Origin: Campylobacter hominis ATCC BAA-381
Lineage (GTDB): Bacteria > Campylobacterota > Campylobacteria > Campylobacterales > Campylobacteraceae
DNA: 64,000 bases
Assembly (NCBI RefSeq): GCF_000017585.1
Contig: NC_009714.1
Span: 1,582,663-1,646,662, forward strand
Direction of reading: 5' to 3'
Part shown: one piece after another, positions 54,347 to 63,853 of the stretch
Position numbering within the stretch: the stretch's first letter is position 1
Layout of the letters: each line of letters begins with the position of its first letter
Program-made: the position numbers and the translations under genes
Notes under the pieces: generated by a model
Told to the model about the DNA's origin: nothing
Seen by the model: the letters and a program-made list of their open reading frames with translations, nothing else
Databases searched by the model: none

Positions 54347-55102
54347 TTGACAAGGCGTGAAATTTTAAAAAATAGCTTTAAACTCGCGATTTTAGCAGCT
54401 TCCGGCGGTTTTATGTGGAAAGTTGCAAGCGGCTCAAGACTTCTTGCACAAAATTTTCTAAGACCGCCTGGAGTTTTAAACGAACAGGATTTTTTAGCAA
54501 AATGCATAAAATGCGGACTTTGCGTAAAAGTTTGCCCTTATGATACATTAAAACTTGCATGGCCTTGCGAAGCCAAAATCGCAGGTACACCATATTTCAC
54601 GCCACGAAAAATTCCTTGTTATCTTTGCAAAGATTTGCCTTGCGTAAAAATTTGTCCTACGGATGCTTTAAATTTTGATAGTGTGAGCACAAATAAAAAA
54701 GCTGATATTTCAAAAGTAAAAGCAGGAATCAGCGTAATAGATCAAACAAATTGCGTTGCATTCTGGGGAATTCAATGCGATGCCTGTTATCGCGCCTGTC
54801 CGTTTATCGATAAGGCTTTACGTTTGGAACTTAAACGAAATGAAAGAACCGGAAAACACGCATTTTTACTTCCTGTCATTGATCCGGCTTATTGCGTAGG
54901 ATGCGGAAAATGCGAACATGCCTGCATAACAGAAAAAGCGGCGATTTTTGTTTTACCGCGCGAAGTCGGTCTTGGAAATGTCGGTGATAATTATGTCAAA
55001 GGTTGGGAAAAAGGCGCCGATAAAAAACTTATAAATGCTGATACAAACGTAAAAATAAACAGACAAAAAGCGATTGACAGCTTAAATAGCGGAGAATTTT
55101 AA
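54347..55102 (+). CDS. napG: Nitrate reductase ferredoxin-type protein NapG
   Basis: Periplasmic iron-sulfur protein that with NapH passes quinol electrons toward NapB-NapA. The 251 residues begin at a TTG two bases after the napA stop. An RREILKNSFKLAI twin-arginine-like signal is followed by four cysteine groups: C53/56/59/63, C91/94/99/103, C136/144/147/151 and C183/186/189/193, enough for four [4Fe-4S] clusters. In these bacteria, which lack NapC, NapGH is thought to be the main quinol dehydrogenase. Confidence 0.95.
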   Translation: MTRREILKNSFKLAILAASGGFMWKVASGSRLLAQNFLRPPGVLNEQDFLAKCIKCGLCVKVCPYDTLKLAWPCEAKIAGTPYFTPRKIPCYLCKDLPCVKICPTDALNFDSVSTNKKADISKVKAGISVIDQTNCVAFWGIQCDACYRACPFIDKALRLELKRNERTGKHAFLLPVIDPAYCVGCGKCEHACITEKAAIFVLPREVGLGNVGDNYVKGWEKGADKKLINADTNVKINRQKAIDSLNSGEF

Positions 55103-55887
55103 TGAAAATAAATTTTATTCGCAGGGTTGTTACGCTTTCGATTTTGACGCTGTTTTTGCTTGGAAATTTTAAAATTTATGAAATTTTAGTCGGAGATTTA
55201 AGCTCATCAGTGCTTTTCGGCAAAATTTCACTAAGCGATCCGTTTGCTGTTTTACAAATAATTTTTACAGGTGTCGGTGTCGGTGCAAGCGCGATTTCAG
55301 GCGCTTTAATAGTTTTGATTTTCTATGCGCTTATCGCGCCACGCGCATTTTGCGGTTGGGTTTGTCCGGTAAATTTAATCACTGATTTTGCAAATTTTAT
55401 AAGGAAAAAATTCGGTTTTTATGAGAATTTTATAAAAATAAGCCCTAAATTTCGATATTTAACGCTTATTTTAAGTTTAATAATGAGTTCCGCTTTAGGA
55501 ATTCAAGCTTTTGACAATATAAGTCAAGTAGGCGCTTTAACGCGTTCTATCGTATTTTTGAGTGCAGATTTTTTTGGAATATTTATAGTTATTTTTGCTA
55601 TAGATTGTTTTTTGGGTGAAAGGCTTATATGCTCGAATATTTGCCCGCTTGGCGCATTTTATGCGTTTGTCGGTAAATTTTCGCTTATTAGAATTTTTCA
55701 CACTTCAGAAAATTGCACAAAATGTATGAAATGTAAAGCCGTTTGCCCAGAAAAACAGGTTTTGGAGCAAATAGCAAAAAAAGATTTTAAAATTTCAAGT
55801 GAGTGCATAAGTTGCGGACGATGTGTTGATGTTTGCGAAGATAATGCACTCAATTTTAATATACAGAATTTAAAGGAGAAAAAATGA
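55102..55887 (+). CDS. napH: Quinol dehydrogenase membrane component NapH
   Basis: Inner-membrane partner of NapG. The 261 residues show four hydrophobic helices (about residues 8-27, 40-75, 118-137 and 150-172), the conserved CGWVCP and CSNICP motifs thought to sit at the quinol site, and two C-terminal cytoplasmic ferredoxin motifs (CTKCMKCKAVCP and CISCGRCVDVC). A TAATG junction gives a 1-base overlap with napG; a 4-base overlap leads into napB. Confidence 0.95.
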   Translation: MKINFIRRVVTLSILTLFLLGNFKIYEILVGDLSSSVLFGKISLSDPFAVLQIIFTGVGVGASAISGALIVLIFYALIAPRAFCGWVCPVNLITDFANFIRKKFGFYENFIKISPKFRYLTLILSLIMSSALGIQAFDNISQVGALTRSIVFLSADFFGIFIVIFAIDCFLGERLICSNICPLGAFYAFVGKFSLIRIFHTSENCTKCMKCKAVCPEKQVLEQIAKKDFKISSECISCGRCVDVCEDNALNFNIQNLKEKK

Positions 55888-56378
55888 AATTTGGCTATGT
55901 TTTGCTTTGCGGATGCCTTATTTGTGGGGCATTATACGCTAAAACAGATAATTTTAGAAATGATTTTTTTGATGAAAATAAGGTTAAATTAAAAGATATA
56001 AATTATACCGCCGAAACGGCCGGAATGTCAAAAAGATTTGATAGAAGCTTCGAAAATTCGCCGCCTCTTATTCCGCACGATTTAGAAGGAATGCTTCCTA
56101 TTACAGCGGATTTAAATGCCTGTACAACTTGCCATTTGCCGGAATTTGCGGTTGACTTAAACTCAACCTCTGTCCCTAAAACTCACATGGTTGATTTAAG
56201 AACCGGAAAAGACGACAATGGAGAATTGGAAACTGCAAGATATGATTGTTTGGCGTGCCATGTTCCGCAAGCAAACGCTAAACCTCTTGTAAAAAATAAT
56301 TTTAAAGCGGAATTTCGCAGTAAAAACGAAAAACACTCATCAAATTTAATTGACAAATTAAATGAAGGTGTAAAATAA
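55884..56378 (+). CDS. napB: Periplasmic nitrate reductase diheme cytochrome subunit
   Basis: NapB is the diheme c-type cytochrome that donates electrons to NapA. The 164-residue precursor has a signal peptide ending near LYA|KT (residue 19), heme sites CTTCH (80-84) and CLACH (122-126), and the distal ligands H65 (PLIPHD) and H101 (KTHMV). A GGAG site and a 4-base overlap couple it to napH. Confidence 0.95.
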   Translation: MKFGYVLLCGCLICGALYAKTDNFRNDFFDENKVKLKDINYTAETAGMSKRFDRSFENSPPLIPHDLEGMLPITADLNACTTCHLPEFAVDLNSTSVPKTHMVDLRTGKDDNGELETARYDCLACHVPQANAKPLVKNNFKAEFRSKNEKHSSNLIDKLNEGVK

Positions 56379-56843
56379 TTGAAGAGCGACAAAAGAGCGA
56401 TTTTTGACAAAATTTTAAGGCGGGAAAATTTCATCTCTCCGCCTTATTTTTCCGGAGAATTTGATTGCGATGGTTGCGAAGCGGTCTGCATAAACGCATG
56501 CGATAAAGATTTACTGAAATTTGACGGGAAAAAAGTAAAATTTATACCGAATGAAAAAGGTTGCGATTTTTGCAGAAAATGCGCCGTATCGTGTGAGAAT
56601 TCGAAGCGCTTAACATTATCTTTAAAATTTCCTGCAAAAATCCACGCAATAGCCGAAATTTCAGTAAATTCGTGCTTGGCTTGGAATGGCGTAGTTTGCT
56701 ATAACTGCTTTGACATCTGCAAATTCAAAGCGATTGATTATTTTGGCGTTTTTCGTCCTGTTATAAACAATAAATGCGTCGGTTGCGCCGAATGTATCGG
56801 ATCTTGCTTTAAAAATGCAATCACTTTAAAGGCCGAAGTTTGA
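56379..56843 (+). CDS. napF: Ferredoxin-type protein NapF
   Basis: Cytoplasmic iron-sulfur protein that interacts with NapA and probably helps mature or reduce it before export. The 154 residues start at a TTG directly after the napB stop. Four cysteine sets are visible: C30/33/37/41, C62/65/68/72, C99/107/110/114 and C133/136/139/143. No signal peptide is present. It overlaps napL by 4 bases. Confidence 0.9.
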   Translation: MKSDKRAIFDKILRRENFISPPYFSGEFDCDGCEAVCINACDKDLLKFDGKKVKFIPNEKGCDFCRKCAVSCENSKRLTLSLKFPAKIHAIAEISVNSCLAWNGVVCYNCFDICKFKAIDYFGVFRPVINNKCVGCAECIGSCFKNAITLKAEV

Positions 56844-57757
56844 GATTTTTAATTGTTATTTTTATTTTATTTGAATTTTCTTTTTCAGAGCTTATTAAAG
56901 AGATGGAATTTAACGCAAACGTGCTAAATATAAAACAAATCCGAAAAGATTTTTTAATCTCATTGGATAACGGCGAAATAGAAATTTTAGATGAAAATTT
57001 CACACAAAAAATGAATTATAAATTTCCAAAAATAAAAACGTATTTTGGAGATTTGATTGAGAGCAGAATTTTTAGCGCCGACTTGCTTGATGATGAAATT
57101 TTAGTGCTTTTAAGCTCTGATTTCGGTGCGCAAAAACTTGAAATTTTAGGCAAAAAAGATTTTGATTTAAAAAGTGAGAATTTTAAAAATGCATTTTTTA
57201 TAAATAAAAATCTAGCTATTTTGGCGGATTTAAGTGGTGAAATTTACTTTTTCGATTTGCAAAACGGCAAAATGTCAGATCCGATTAAAATTTCAAGTTC
57301 GTCTTTAAGCAGTGTCGAAATTTCGCCGAATCGTAAAATTTTGGTTCTCGCAAGCGAAGGCGGAAAAGTTTATGTATTTGATATCATTTCAAAAACAATA
57401 CTGTCTCAAAAAAGTCTGCATAAAGACCGTATACACGATTTGGCGATTAGCTCAAATCTAAAAATAGCAACCGGTGCAAACGATAAAAGCGCTTCGTTTT
57501 TTGATTTTAAAAATGACATCGTCAAAAACTTTGAAAGCGAGTTTTTGGTTTATGCGGTTTCTATCGGCGAAAACGGAAAGACGCTTGCTTACCAAAGTAG
57601 CGAAAACGGCGATATAACGCTGATAAACACACAAAATTTTGAAATTTCAAATATAATAAAGACAAATGACGGAAATCTCGGCTCAATCATTTTAAATAAC
57701 GATTTTATCGTAACTTCGAATTTCGATAAAAAAATAAAGATATGGAGCATAAAATGA
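56840..57757 (+). CDS. napL: NapL: exported beta-propeller protein of the nap operon
   Basis: 305-residue protein found in nap operons of epsilonproteobacteria. It starts at a TTG overlapping the napF stop. A short hydrophobic signal (LRFLIVIFILFEFSFS) suggests the periplasm. The body consists of WD40-like repeats ending in motifs such as GKVYVFDIISK, GANDKSASFFDF and NFDKKIKIWS, so a beta-propeller is likely. Its biochemical role is not established; it lacks heme or metal motifs. It overlaps napD by 4 bases. Confidence 0.88.
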   Translation: MRFLIVIFILFEFSFSELIKEMEFNANVLNIKQIRKDFLISLDNGEIEILDENFTQKMNYKFPKIKTYFGDLIESRIFSADLLDDEILVLLSSDFGAQKLEILGKKDFDLKSENFKNAFFINKNLAILADLSGEIYFFDLQNGKMSDPIKISSSSLSSVEISPNRKILVLASEGGKVYVFDIISKTILSQKSLHKDRIHDLAISSNLKIATGANDKSASFFDFKNDIVKNFESEFLVYAVSIGENGKTLAYQSSENGDITLINTQNFEISNIIKTNDGNLGSIILNNDFIVTSNFDKKIKIWSIK

Positions 57758-58068
57758 ATATTTCAAGTGTAATAATTAGAATTAAGGATGATGAAAAATT
57801 AAAATCAACGCTGCAAATTTTAAATGATTTTAAAGGTGTTGAAATCGTAACACACGAAAAAAGTAAAATAATAGCAACAATACAAAGTGATAAAATAGAT
57901 AATCAAATAGCGATTTTTAGAGCAATTGAGGCGCTTGAAAATGTTGAAGACGTTTCTATGGTTTTTGATTACGACGATGAAAATTTCAGTCAAAAAGATG
58001 TAAGCGAAATTTTAAATAGCACTAAAGGCGCTATAAAATATTCAGGCGATGTGAATAATAAAATTTAA
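57754..58068 (+). CDS. napD: Chaperone NapD for NapA maturation
   Basis: NapD binds the NapA twin-arginine signal and holds export until the cofactor is inserted. It is 104 residues from the ATG at 57754 (MNISSVIIRIKDDEKL), which has GGAG upstream and a 4-base overlap with napL; a start 4 codons earlier is inside napL and less likely. The ferredoxin-like fold pattern with VEIVTHEKSKIIATI is typical. The tail after residue 80 is longer than in E. coli NapD. Confidence 0.9.
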   Translation: MNISSVIIRIKDDEKLKSTLQILNDFKGVEIVTHEKSKIIATIQSDKIDNQIAIFRAIEALENVEDVSMVFDYDDENFSQKDVSEILNSTKGAIKYSGDVNNKI

Positions 58069-58274
58069 ACAGCTTTTGTCTGCTTGATTGAAACTTTTAA
58101 AAGCGGTAAAACATTTTACGTTATAAAACCGAAGTTCTTGCCGTTTACAAACCGAAATTTTTTTAAAATTCAATTATTTATCAAAAAAAAATAAGCTAAA
58201 TTTTAAAATACTTATAAAAAATCGGCTTTTAAAATTTTATCTAATAAAGCCATATTTAAGCGTGTCTGTAAAAA

Positions 58275-58298
58275 TAAACGGCTTAAAAATGCCGTTTA
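58275..58298 (-). terminator. Terminator at the end of the relic
   Basis: On the minus strand TAAACGGC-N8-GCCGTTTA (8-bp perfect stem) is followed by TTTTTA. It begins exactly at a TAA that closes the last open piece of the decayed gene described here, so it was probably that gene's terminator. Confidence 0.7.
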
Positions 58299-58735
58299 GT
58301 TATAAATTCTGGATAAACTTTTTATATTTATCACAAAATCCACATAATTTTTCACGTCTATATAAAATGCGCCGTCTATGTTAAAATGGCTTTATAATCA
58401 AACGAACAAAAATAAGCCGTATCTTCAACATTTAGCAAAAATTAAACAAGCCCGAACTTATTTCGTCCACTTGGCAAATACTAAACGAACCGCTTCAGGT
58501 TGAAAATAACTGCGTGTAGTTTTTATATGCCAGCGCATTTTCGATTGGCGCAAGCAAACGAGCGTAAAAATAAACCTTCATAGCGCTTATTAAACTGAAA
58601 AATATGAAATTTAAAAACTGAATTTTGTGCGCTTCACTTAAAAATTTCTGCTTTTTACATCTGTTTTGCCAAAATCGCTGCCGTAAATTTCATCCGAATT
58701 TCTAACAGCAACGTTCGGCAAATTTTTCGCGATTT
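58296..58735 (-). pseudogene. Probable decayed gene, family not recognised
   Basis: The 717 bases between napD and ppk hold no intact gene, yet from about 58300 to 58735 the base composition is closer to coding DNA than to the spacers nearby. On the minus strand, coding-like pieces lie in different frames: IAKNLPNVAVRNSDEIYGSD (from about 58733), then MKVYFYARLLAPIENALAYK (58581-58522), then LLNVEDTAYFCSFDYKAIL, then NIDGAFYIDVKNYVDFV, which runs to a TAA at 58296-58298. Stops and frame changes separate them. The rest (58069-58270) is plain AT-rich spacer. I cannot name the ancestor. Confidence 0.5.
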
Positions 58736-58785
58736 ATATGCGATGTTTTAAAAAACTCATATAAAAAACAGTCAAAATTTTAATT

Positions 58786-60876
58786 TTAACTTTCCTTTAA
58801 CAATTTCGTTGCGATCATACTGATATGATCATCTCGGTGTTTTTGGATATTTTTATAAAGTTTATTATAATAATTTTCCAAATATTCGTGGTTGTTTATC
58901 TTTTCGCAACCATCAGGAACTTCGACTTTTTCATATGAACCGCTGTTTTTAAGTTCAAATGCAAGATTATTGTCTTTTATTTGAAGCTTTAAAATTTCTT
59001 TCAGTTTATTTTGTAAATTTTCATCATAAATAGGCGTCATAAGCTCCAGCCTGCGTTCTAAATTACGAGGCATCCAATCTGCACTTGAAATGTAAAATCC
59101 GGGATTATTGTGCTTAAAATAAAAAATTCTTGCGTGTTCCAAATATTTTCCTACAATTGAAATGACGCGAATATTTTCGCTTACACCTTTAATTCCGGGA
59201 CGGAGACAGCAAATTCCGCGCACTATAAGATCGATTTTCACGCCTGCCGCACTTGCTTTACAAAGCGCTTTTACCATATCGCTATCGACAAGAGCGTTCA
59301 TTTTTGCTACGATTCTGCCTTCTTCACCGTATTCTGTTTCCATCATTATCATTTCAAGAAGTCTCTCTTTGATTTGCATTGGCGACATTGAAAGTTTATC
59401 GAGTTTGCGATTTTTATTATAACCTGAAAGAATATGGAAAAAATTTGTGGTATCTTTTTCAAACATCTCATCTGTTGTGAAAAAACTTACATCCGTGTAA
59501 ATTTTAGCACTGCTTCCATTATAATTTCCGGTTCCTAGATGCATATAAAATTTCAATTTTCCGGCATCTTTTTTTATTATTTGTGTAATTTTAGCATGAA
59601 CCTTAAAACCTGTAATTCCGTAAATTACGTGCGCACCTGCCTGCTCTAAAGCTTTTGCCCAGTGTAAATTGTTTTCTTCGTCAAAACGCGCTTTTAATTC
59701 AACCATAGCAGTTACTTGTTTACCGTCATTTGCAGCATCTATCAAAGCTTGCACTATAGGAGAGTTTTTTTCAACTCTATAAAGAGTCATTCTGATAGAT
59801 ATGACTTTCGGATCTTTTGCAGCCTCTTTTATAAGTTTTTCCACCGGATCGAAGCTCTCATAAGGATGATAAATCAAAATATTTTCTTTATCCATTGTAG
59901 AAAAAATTGAAACATTTTCATCAAACGGAGGAAGTGTTTTTGGAGCATAAGGCGGATAAGCCAAATTTATAAAATCTTTATTTGAAGTTATTTCCCAAAG
60001 TCCATCCAATGTAATCGGAATGCTGTATTCATATACATCTTTGTAAAAAATTTTAAGATGCGCGTTTAGAAATTCCAAAATTTCAGGATCCGCATCTTTT
60101 TGAACTTGCAAACGCACAAAAGCACCGCGACGTCGAAGTTTTAATCCCTCTTCAAGGATAATCATAAAATCATCAGCTTCCTCTTCTTCAATCACAATAT
60201 CAGCATTTCTTGTGACACGAAATGCAGCCGAACTTATTAATTTATATCCAGGAAAAATTTCTTCCGCGTGGCGTCCTACGATACTTGAAATAGGAACATA
60301 TGTATCATTTGCAACTTTTACAAATCTTGGAAGCACGCGCGAAATTCGTATCATACCGAAATGCACGCTTTCAGGATTATTTTCTTCTCGAAGTTTTACC
60401 GCAAGCGCGAAACTGAGATTATTCAGATGTGGAAAAGGACGTGTAGAATCCACGGCTATCGGAATGATAATCGGCATAATTTGAGTGAAAAAAAACTCAT
60501 CCGCTTTCGCGCTGAGCTCTTCGTCAAGCTCATTGTAATTTTTTATAAAAAGTCCTTTATTCGCCAATTCGTTTTTAATTTTAAAATATTCGTTTTCAAG
60601 TTCATTTTTTTCATTTTGCAAATAAGCGCGAATTTCACGAAGCTGATCAAGAGGCGTCATTTCATCGTTTCCGCTGACTACAATTCCTGCTGTAAAAAGT
60701 TGTTTTAATCCGGCAACTCTGATCATATAAAATTCATCCAAATTTGTGCAATAAATAGCCAAAAACTTTAATTTTTCTAAAAGCGGAATATCTTTTTTAC
60801 ATTGTTCAAGCACGCGAGAGTTAAATTTCAACCATGAAAGTTCACGATTTATAAATATATTTGTATTTTCGCTCAT
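58786..60876 (-). CDS. ppk: Polyphosphate kinase 1
   Basis: PPK1 polymerises the terminal phosphate of ATP into polyphosphate. It is 696 residues from the ATG at 60876 ([19 protein letters not shown]), behind a strong GGAGG. It has the N-terminal domain with [14 protein letters not shown], the head domain, and the two C-terminal phospholipase-D-like domains with the autophosphorylated-histidine segment [10 protein letters not shown] and the [12 protein letters not shown] and EHARIFYF blocks. In Campylobacter, polyphosphate supports stress survival and virulence. The Ppx/GppA-like gene is about 9 kb away. Confidence 0.96.
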
Positions 60877-61084
60877 TTTGTCCTCCAAAAATTTTTGTAT
60901 AAAATTATATTAAATTTTTTATAAAAAAGATTTAAAAAAAGAAGATCAGAAAAATCTTATAAAAATATTTTAAAATTTTTATTAGATTTCCTGCAAGTTT
61001 ATTTTTACCGTAAAATATAGATAAATACGATATTCTGTTTAGAATTTAACTTTTAATGTTTGTGAATTTTAAGTCCTTTTTCGC

Positions 61085-61090
61085 TAAAAT
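61085..61090 (+). promoter_or_regulatory. Candidate -10 of polA
   Basis: TAAAAT in CGCTAAAATCC lies 25 bases before the polA ATG, ahead of CAAGGA. The 239-base divergent gap with ppk is otherwise AT-rich without visible structure. Confidence 0.4.
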
Positions 61091-61115
61091 CCAATAAAAA
61101 ATTTCAAGGAATATT

Positions 61116-63743
61116 ATGAAAACTTTAACGATTATAGATACTTTCGGCTTCTTTTTCAGACTTTTTTACGCACTTTCTTCATTAAAAAACAAAGACGGCA
61201 AACCAAGCGGAATGATTAGCGGATTTGCAAATTTCATAGCAAACCTAAAAAATGAATTTAATAGCGATTATATCGTATTTGCACTTGACAGCAAAGGTAA
61301 AACATTTCGCTCAGATATAGATCCGAACTACAAAGCAAACCGCCCGGAGCCGCCAAAAGCGCTTTTGGATCAACTTCCTGTTTGCATAGAAATGATAGAA
61401 AAAATGGGGCTTTGCTCTTTTTGTCAGGAAGGATATGAGGCTGATGATATAATCGCCAGTTTCGTTAAAAAATACTCTAAAAATATGCAAATAAACATAG
61501 TTACGCACGATAAAGATTTGTATCAGCTGATAGGCGAAAACGTACGGGTTTACAGTCCTGCAAAAAAAATGCTTTACGACCGTGACGGCTGCTTTGAAAA
61601 ATACGGCGTTTGGCCTGAGCAGGTTCGCGATTTTTTAGGAATTTGCGGCGACAGCGCCGATAATATCCCGGGAATCAAAGGCATAGGCGAAAAAGGCGCA
61701 AAAAAGCTACTTGAAAATTTCGGCTCACTTGAAAAAATTTATGAAAATATTGATAACTTACCGCAAAATCGCCAAAAAGATCTTCTTATTGAAGGCAAAG
61801 AAAATGCGTTTATGAGTAAAAAACTTGCTTCGCTTTACGATGGACTTGAAGTTCCTGATCTTCTTGGAGCAGAGTTTCCGACCGAAAATCCGCTTTTAAA
61901 AATTACTGAAATTTTAAAAGAATACAATTTAAACAGAATTTTATCCGCACTTGAAAATTCCAAAGATACAGATAAAACACTTAATTTCAAAGCCATAACA
62001 GTCAGTACAAAAGAGCAGGCAGATAAAATTTTAAACGATTTGGAAAATGTAAAAGAAATCGCATTTGATACGGAAACCACGAGCGTGGATAGTCATAATG
62101 CCAAAATCGTAGGATTTTCGTTTTGTTGGGATGAAAAATCAAGCTTTTACGTACCTTTAGCTCACAGCTATCTTGGAGCGCCGGATATGCTTGATAAAAA
62201 TATAGCAAAGCGCCTTATTGAAGCGATTTACACCAAATTTATAATAGGTCAAAATTTAAAATATGATTTTCGCATAGTAAGAAATAATTTTGGATTAAAT
62301 CCACCAGCAAAATATGCCGACACGATGATTTTGGCATGGCTAATGGATCCTGATAACAGCGTAGGAATGGATAATCTTGCAAAAAGATATTTTGATTATG
62401 ATACTATAAAATTTGAAAATGTAGTCAAAAAAGGAGAGAATTTTTCAAGCGTGGATGTAAAAAACGCTGCAAATTACGCGAGTGAAGACGCATGGATAAC
62501 TTTGAAATTTTATAAGAAATTTTGCGGAATTTTAAGCACCGAGCTTTTGGATTTAGCAAAAAATTTGGAATTTCCATTTATAAAAGTGCTTCTTAATATG
62601 GAAGAAAACGGCATAAAAATGGATATTTCATCATTAAAAGAAATGATAAACGAAATCGCAGAACAACTTAAAATTTTAACGAATGAAATTTATGATTTAA
62701 GCGGCGAAAATTTTAATATAAACTCGACTAAACAGCTTGGCGAAGTTCTTTTTGAACATCTTGGCCTACCGGCGAAGAAAAAAACAAAAACAGGTTACAG
62801 CACGAATGAAAGTGCGCTTAGCGCTATTTCAGAACTTCACGCTGTAGTTCCTAAAATTTTAGCCTACCGCGAACTTTATAAACTTCAAAGTACCTACACA
62901 GAGCCGCTTTTAGCTCTAGCTTTAAAAAACGATGAAAACAGAATTTTTTCAAATTTCTTGCAAACAGGAACCAGCACAGGAAGACTTTCAAGCAAAAATC
63001 CTAATCTGCAAAATATACCGGCTCACGGGTCAATGGCCGTGCAAATGAGAAATTGTTTTGTCTCAAAAGACGGATTCAGTTTCGTGGGTCTTGATTATTC
63101 GCAAATCGAACTTAGGCTTCTAGCGCATTTTAGTCTTGACAAAGAGTTACTAAGAGCTTTCAGAGAAGATGAAGATATTCACTCAAGAACCGCTATCAGT
63201 ATATTCGGAACAAGCGATAAAGAAAAACGCGCGGTTGCCAAAACAATAAATTTCGGACTGATTTACGGAATGGGAGCGAGCAAACTTTCAAACGAACTTG
63301 GCATAAGCAGAAGCGACGCCAAAGACTATATAGAAAAATATTTCAAAGCATTTGCAAGCATAAAAAATTTTATGGAAAATTTAAAAAGCGAAGCGAAAAA
63401 AAATGGCTACACAACAACTCTTTTCGGAAGAAAAAGATATTTTGATTTTGCAAACGCCACACCTATGCAATTTGCAATGTATGAAAGAGAAAGTGTAAAT
63501 ACCAAATTTCAAGGCAGCGCCGCTGATATCATAAAAAAAGCAATGGTTGAAATTTCTCCGTTTTTAAATGAAAATACAAGACTTCTTCTGCAAATTCACG
63601 ATGAACTGATTTTTGAAGTAAGAGATGATATGAGCGAAAGTTTCGGCAAAAAAATGCAAGAAATTATGCAAAATGTCGTTAAACTGAATGTTCCGTTAAA
63701 AACCAGTTTAAGCATAAACAAGCGTTGGGGCGATTTAAAATAA
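61116..63743 (+). CDS. polA: DNA polymerase I
   Basis: Fills gaps and removes primers during replication and repair. The 875 residues include the 5' nuclease domain (about 1-285, with QEGYEADDIIA and GDSADNIPGIKGIGEKGA), a 3'-5' exonuclease domain that keeps its acidic residues (FDTETTSVD, YASEDAW), so proofreading should be active, and the polymerase domain with motif A DYSQIELRLLAHFS (about residue 660), motif B KTINFGLIYGMG and motif C QIHDELIFEV. It is monocistronic in appearance; 110 bases separate it from the next gene. Confidence 0.97.
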   Translation: MKTLTIIDTFGFFFRLFYALSSLKNKDGKPSGMISGFANFIANLKNEFNSDYIVFALDSKGKTFRSDIDPNYKANRPEPPKALLDQLPVCIEMIEKMGLCSFCQEGYEADDIIASFVKKYSKNMQINIVTHDKDLYQLIGENVRVYSPAKKMLYDRDGCFEKYGVWPEQVRDFLGICGDSADNIPGIKGIGEKGAKKLLENFGSLEKIYENIDNLPQNRQKDLLIEGKENAFMSKKLASLYDGLEVPDLLGAEFPTENPLLKITEILKEYNLNRILSALENSKDTDKTLNFKAITVSTKEQADKILNDLENVKEIAFDTETTSVDSHNAKIVGFSFCWDEKSSFYVPLAHSYLGAPDMLDKNIAKRLIEAIYTKFIIGQNLKYDFRIVRNNFGLNPPAKYADTMILAWLMDPDNSVGMDNLAKRYFDYDTIKFENVVKKGENFSSVDVKNAANYASEDAWITLKFYKKFCGILSTELLDLAKNLEFPFIKVLLNMEENGIKMDISSLKEMINEIAEQLKILTNEIYDLSGENFNINSTKQLGEVLFEHLGLPAKKKTKTGYSTNESALSAISELHAVVPKILAYRELYKLQSTYTEPLLALALKNDENRIFSNFLQTGTSTGRLSSKNPNLQNIPAHGSMAVQMRNCFVSKDGFSFVGLDYSQIELRLLAHFSLDKELLRAFREDEDIHSRTAISIFGTSDKEKRAVAKTINFGLIYGMGASKLSNELGISRSDAKDYIEKYFKAFASIKNFMENLKSEAKKNGYTTTLFGRKRYFDFANATPMQFAMYERESVNTKFQGSAADIIKKAMVEISPFLNENTRLLLQIHDELIFEVRDDMSESFGKKMQEIMQNVVKLNVPLKTSLSINKRWGDLK

Positions 63744-63853
63744 AATTAAAAAATTCTGAATTTTACATATAAACAGCTTTTTTAAGTCATTAAATTTTAA
63801 ACAAATTTTAGATAAAATCCAATAGTTTATTTTTATTTACAAAAAGGTTTTTT

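Noticed and set aside
58069-58270. Small regulatory RNA after napD
   Set aside because: A weak AT-rich stem around 58223-58252 is possible, but no promoter or convincing terminator belongs to it on the plus strand.
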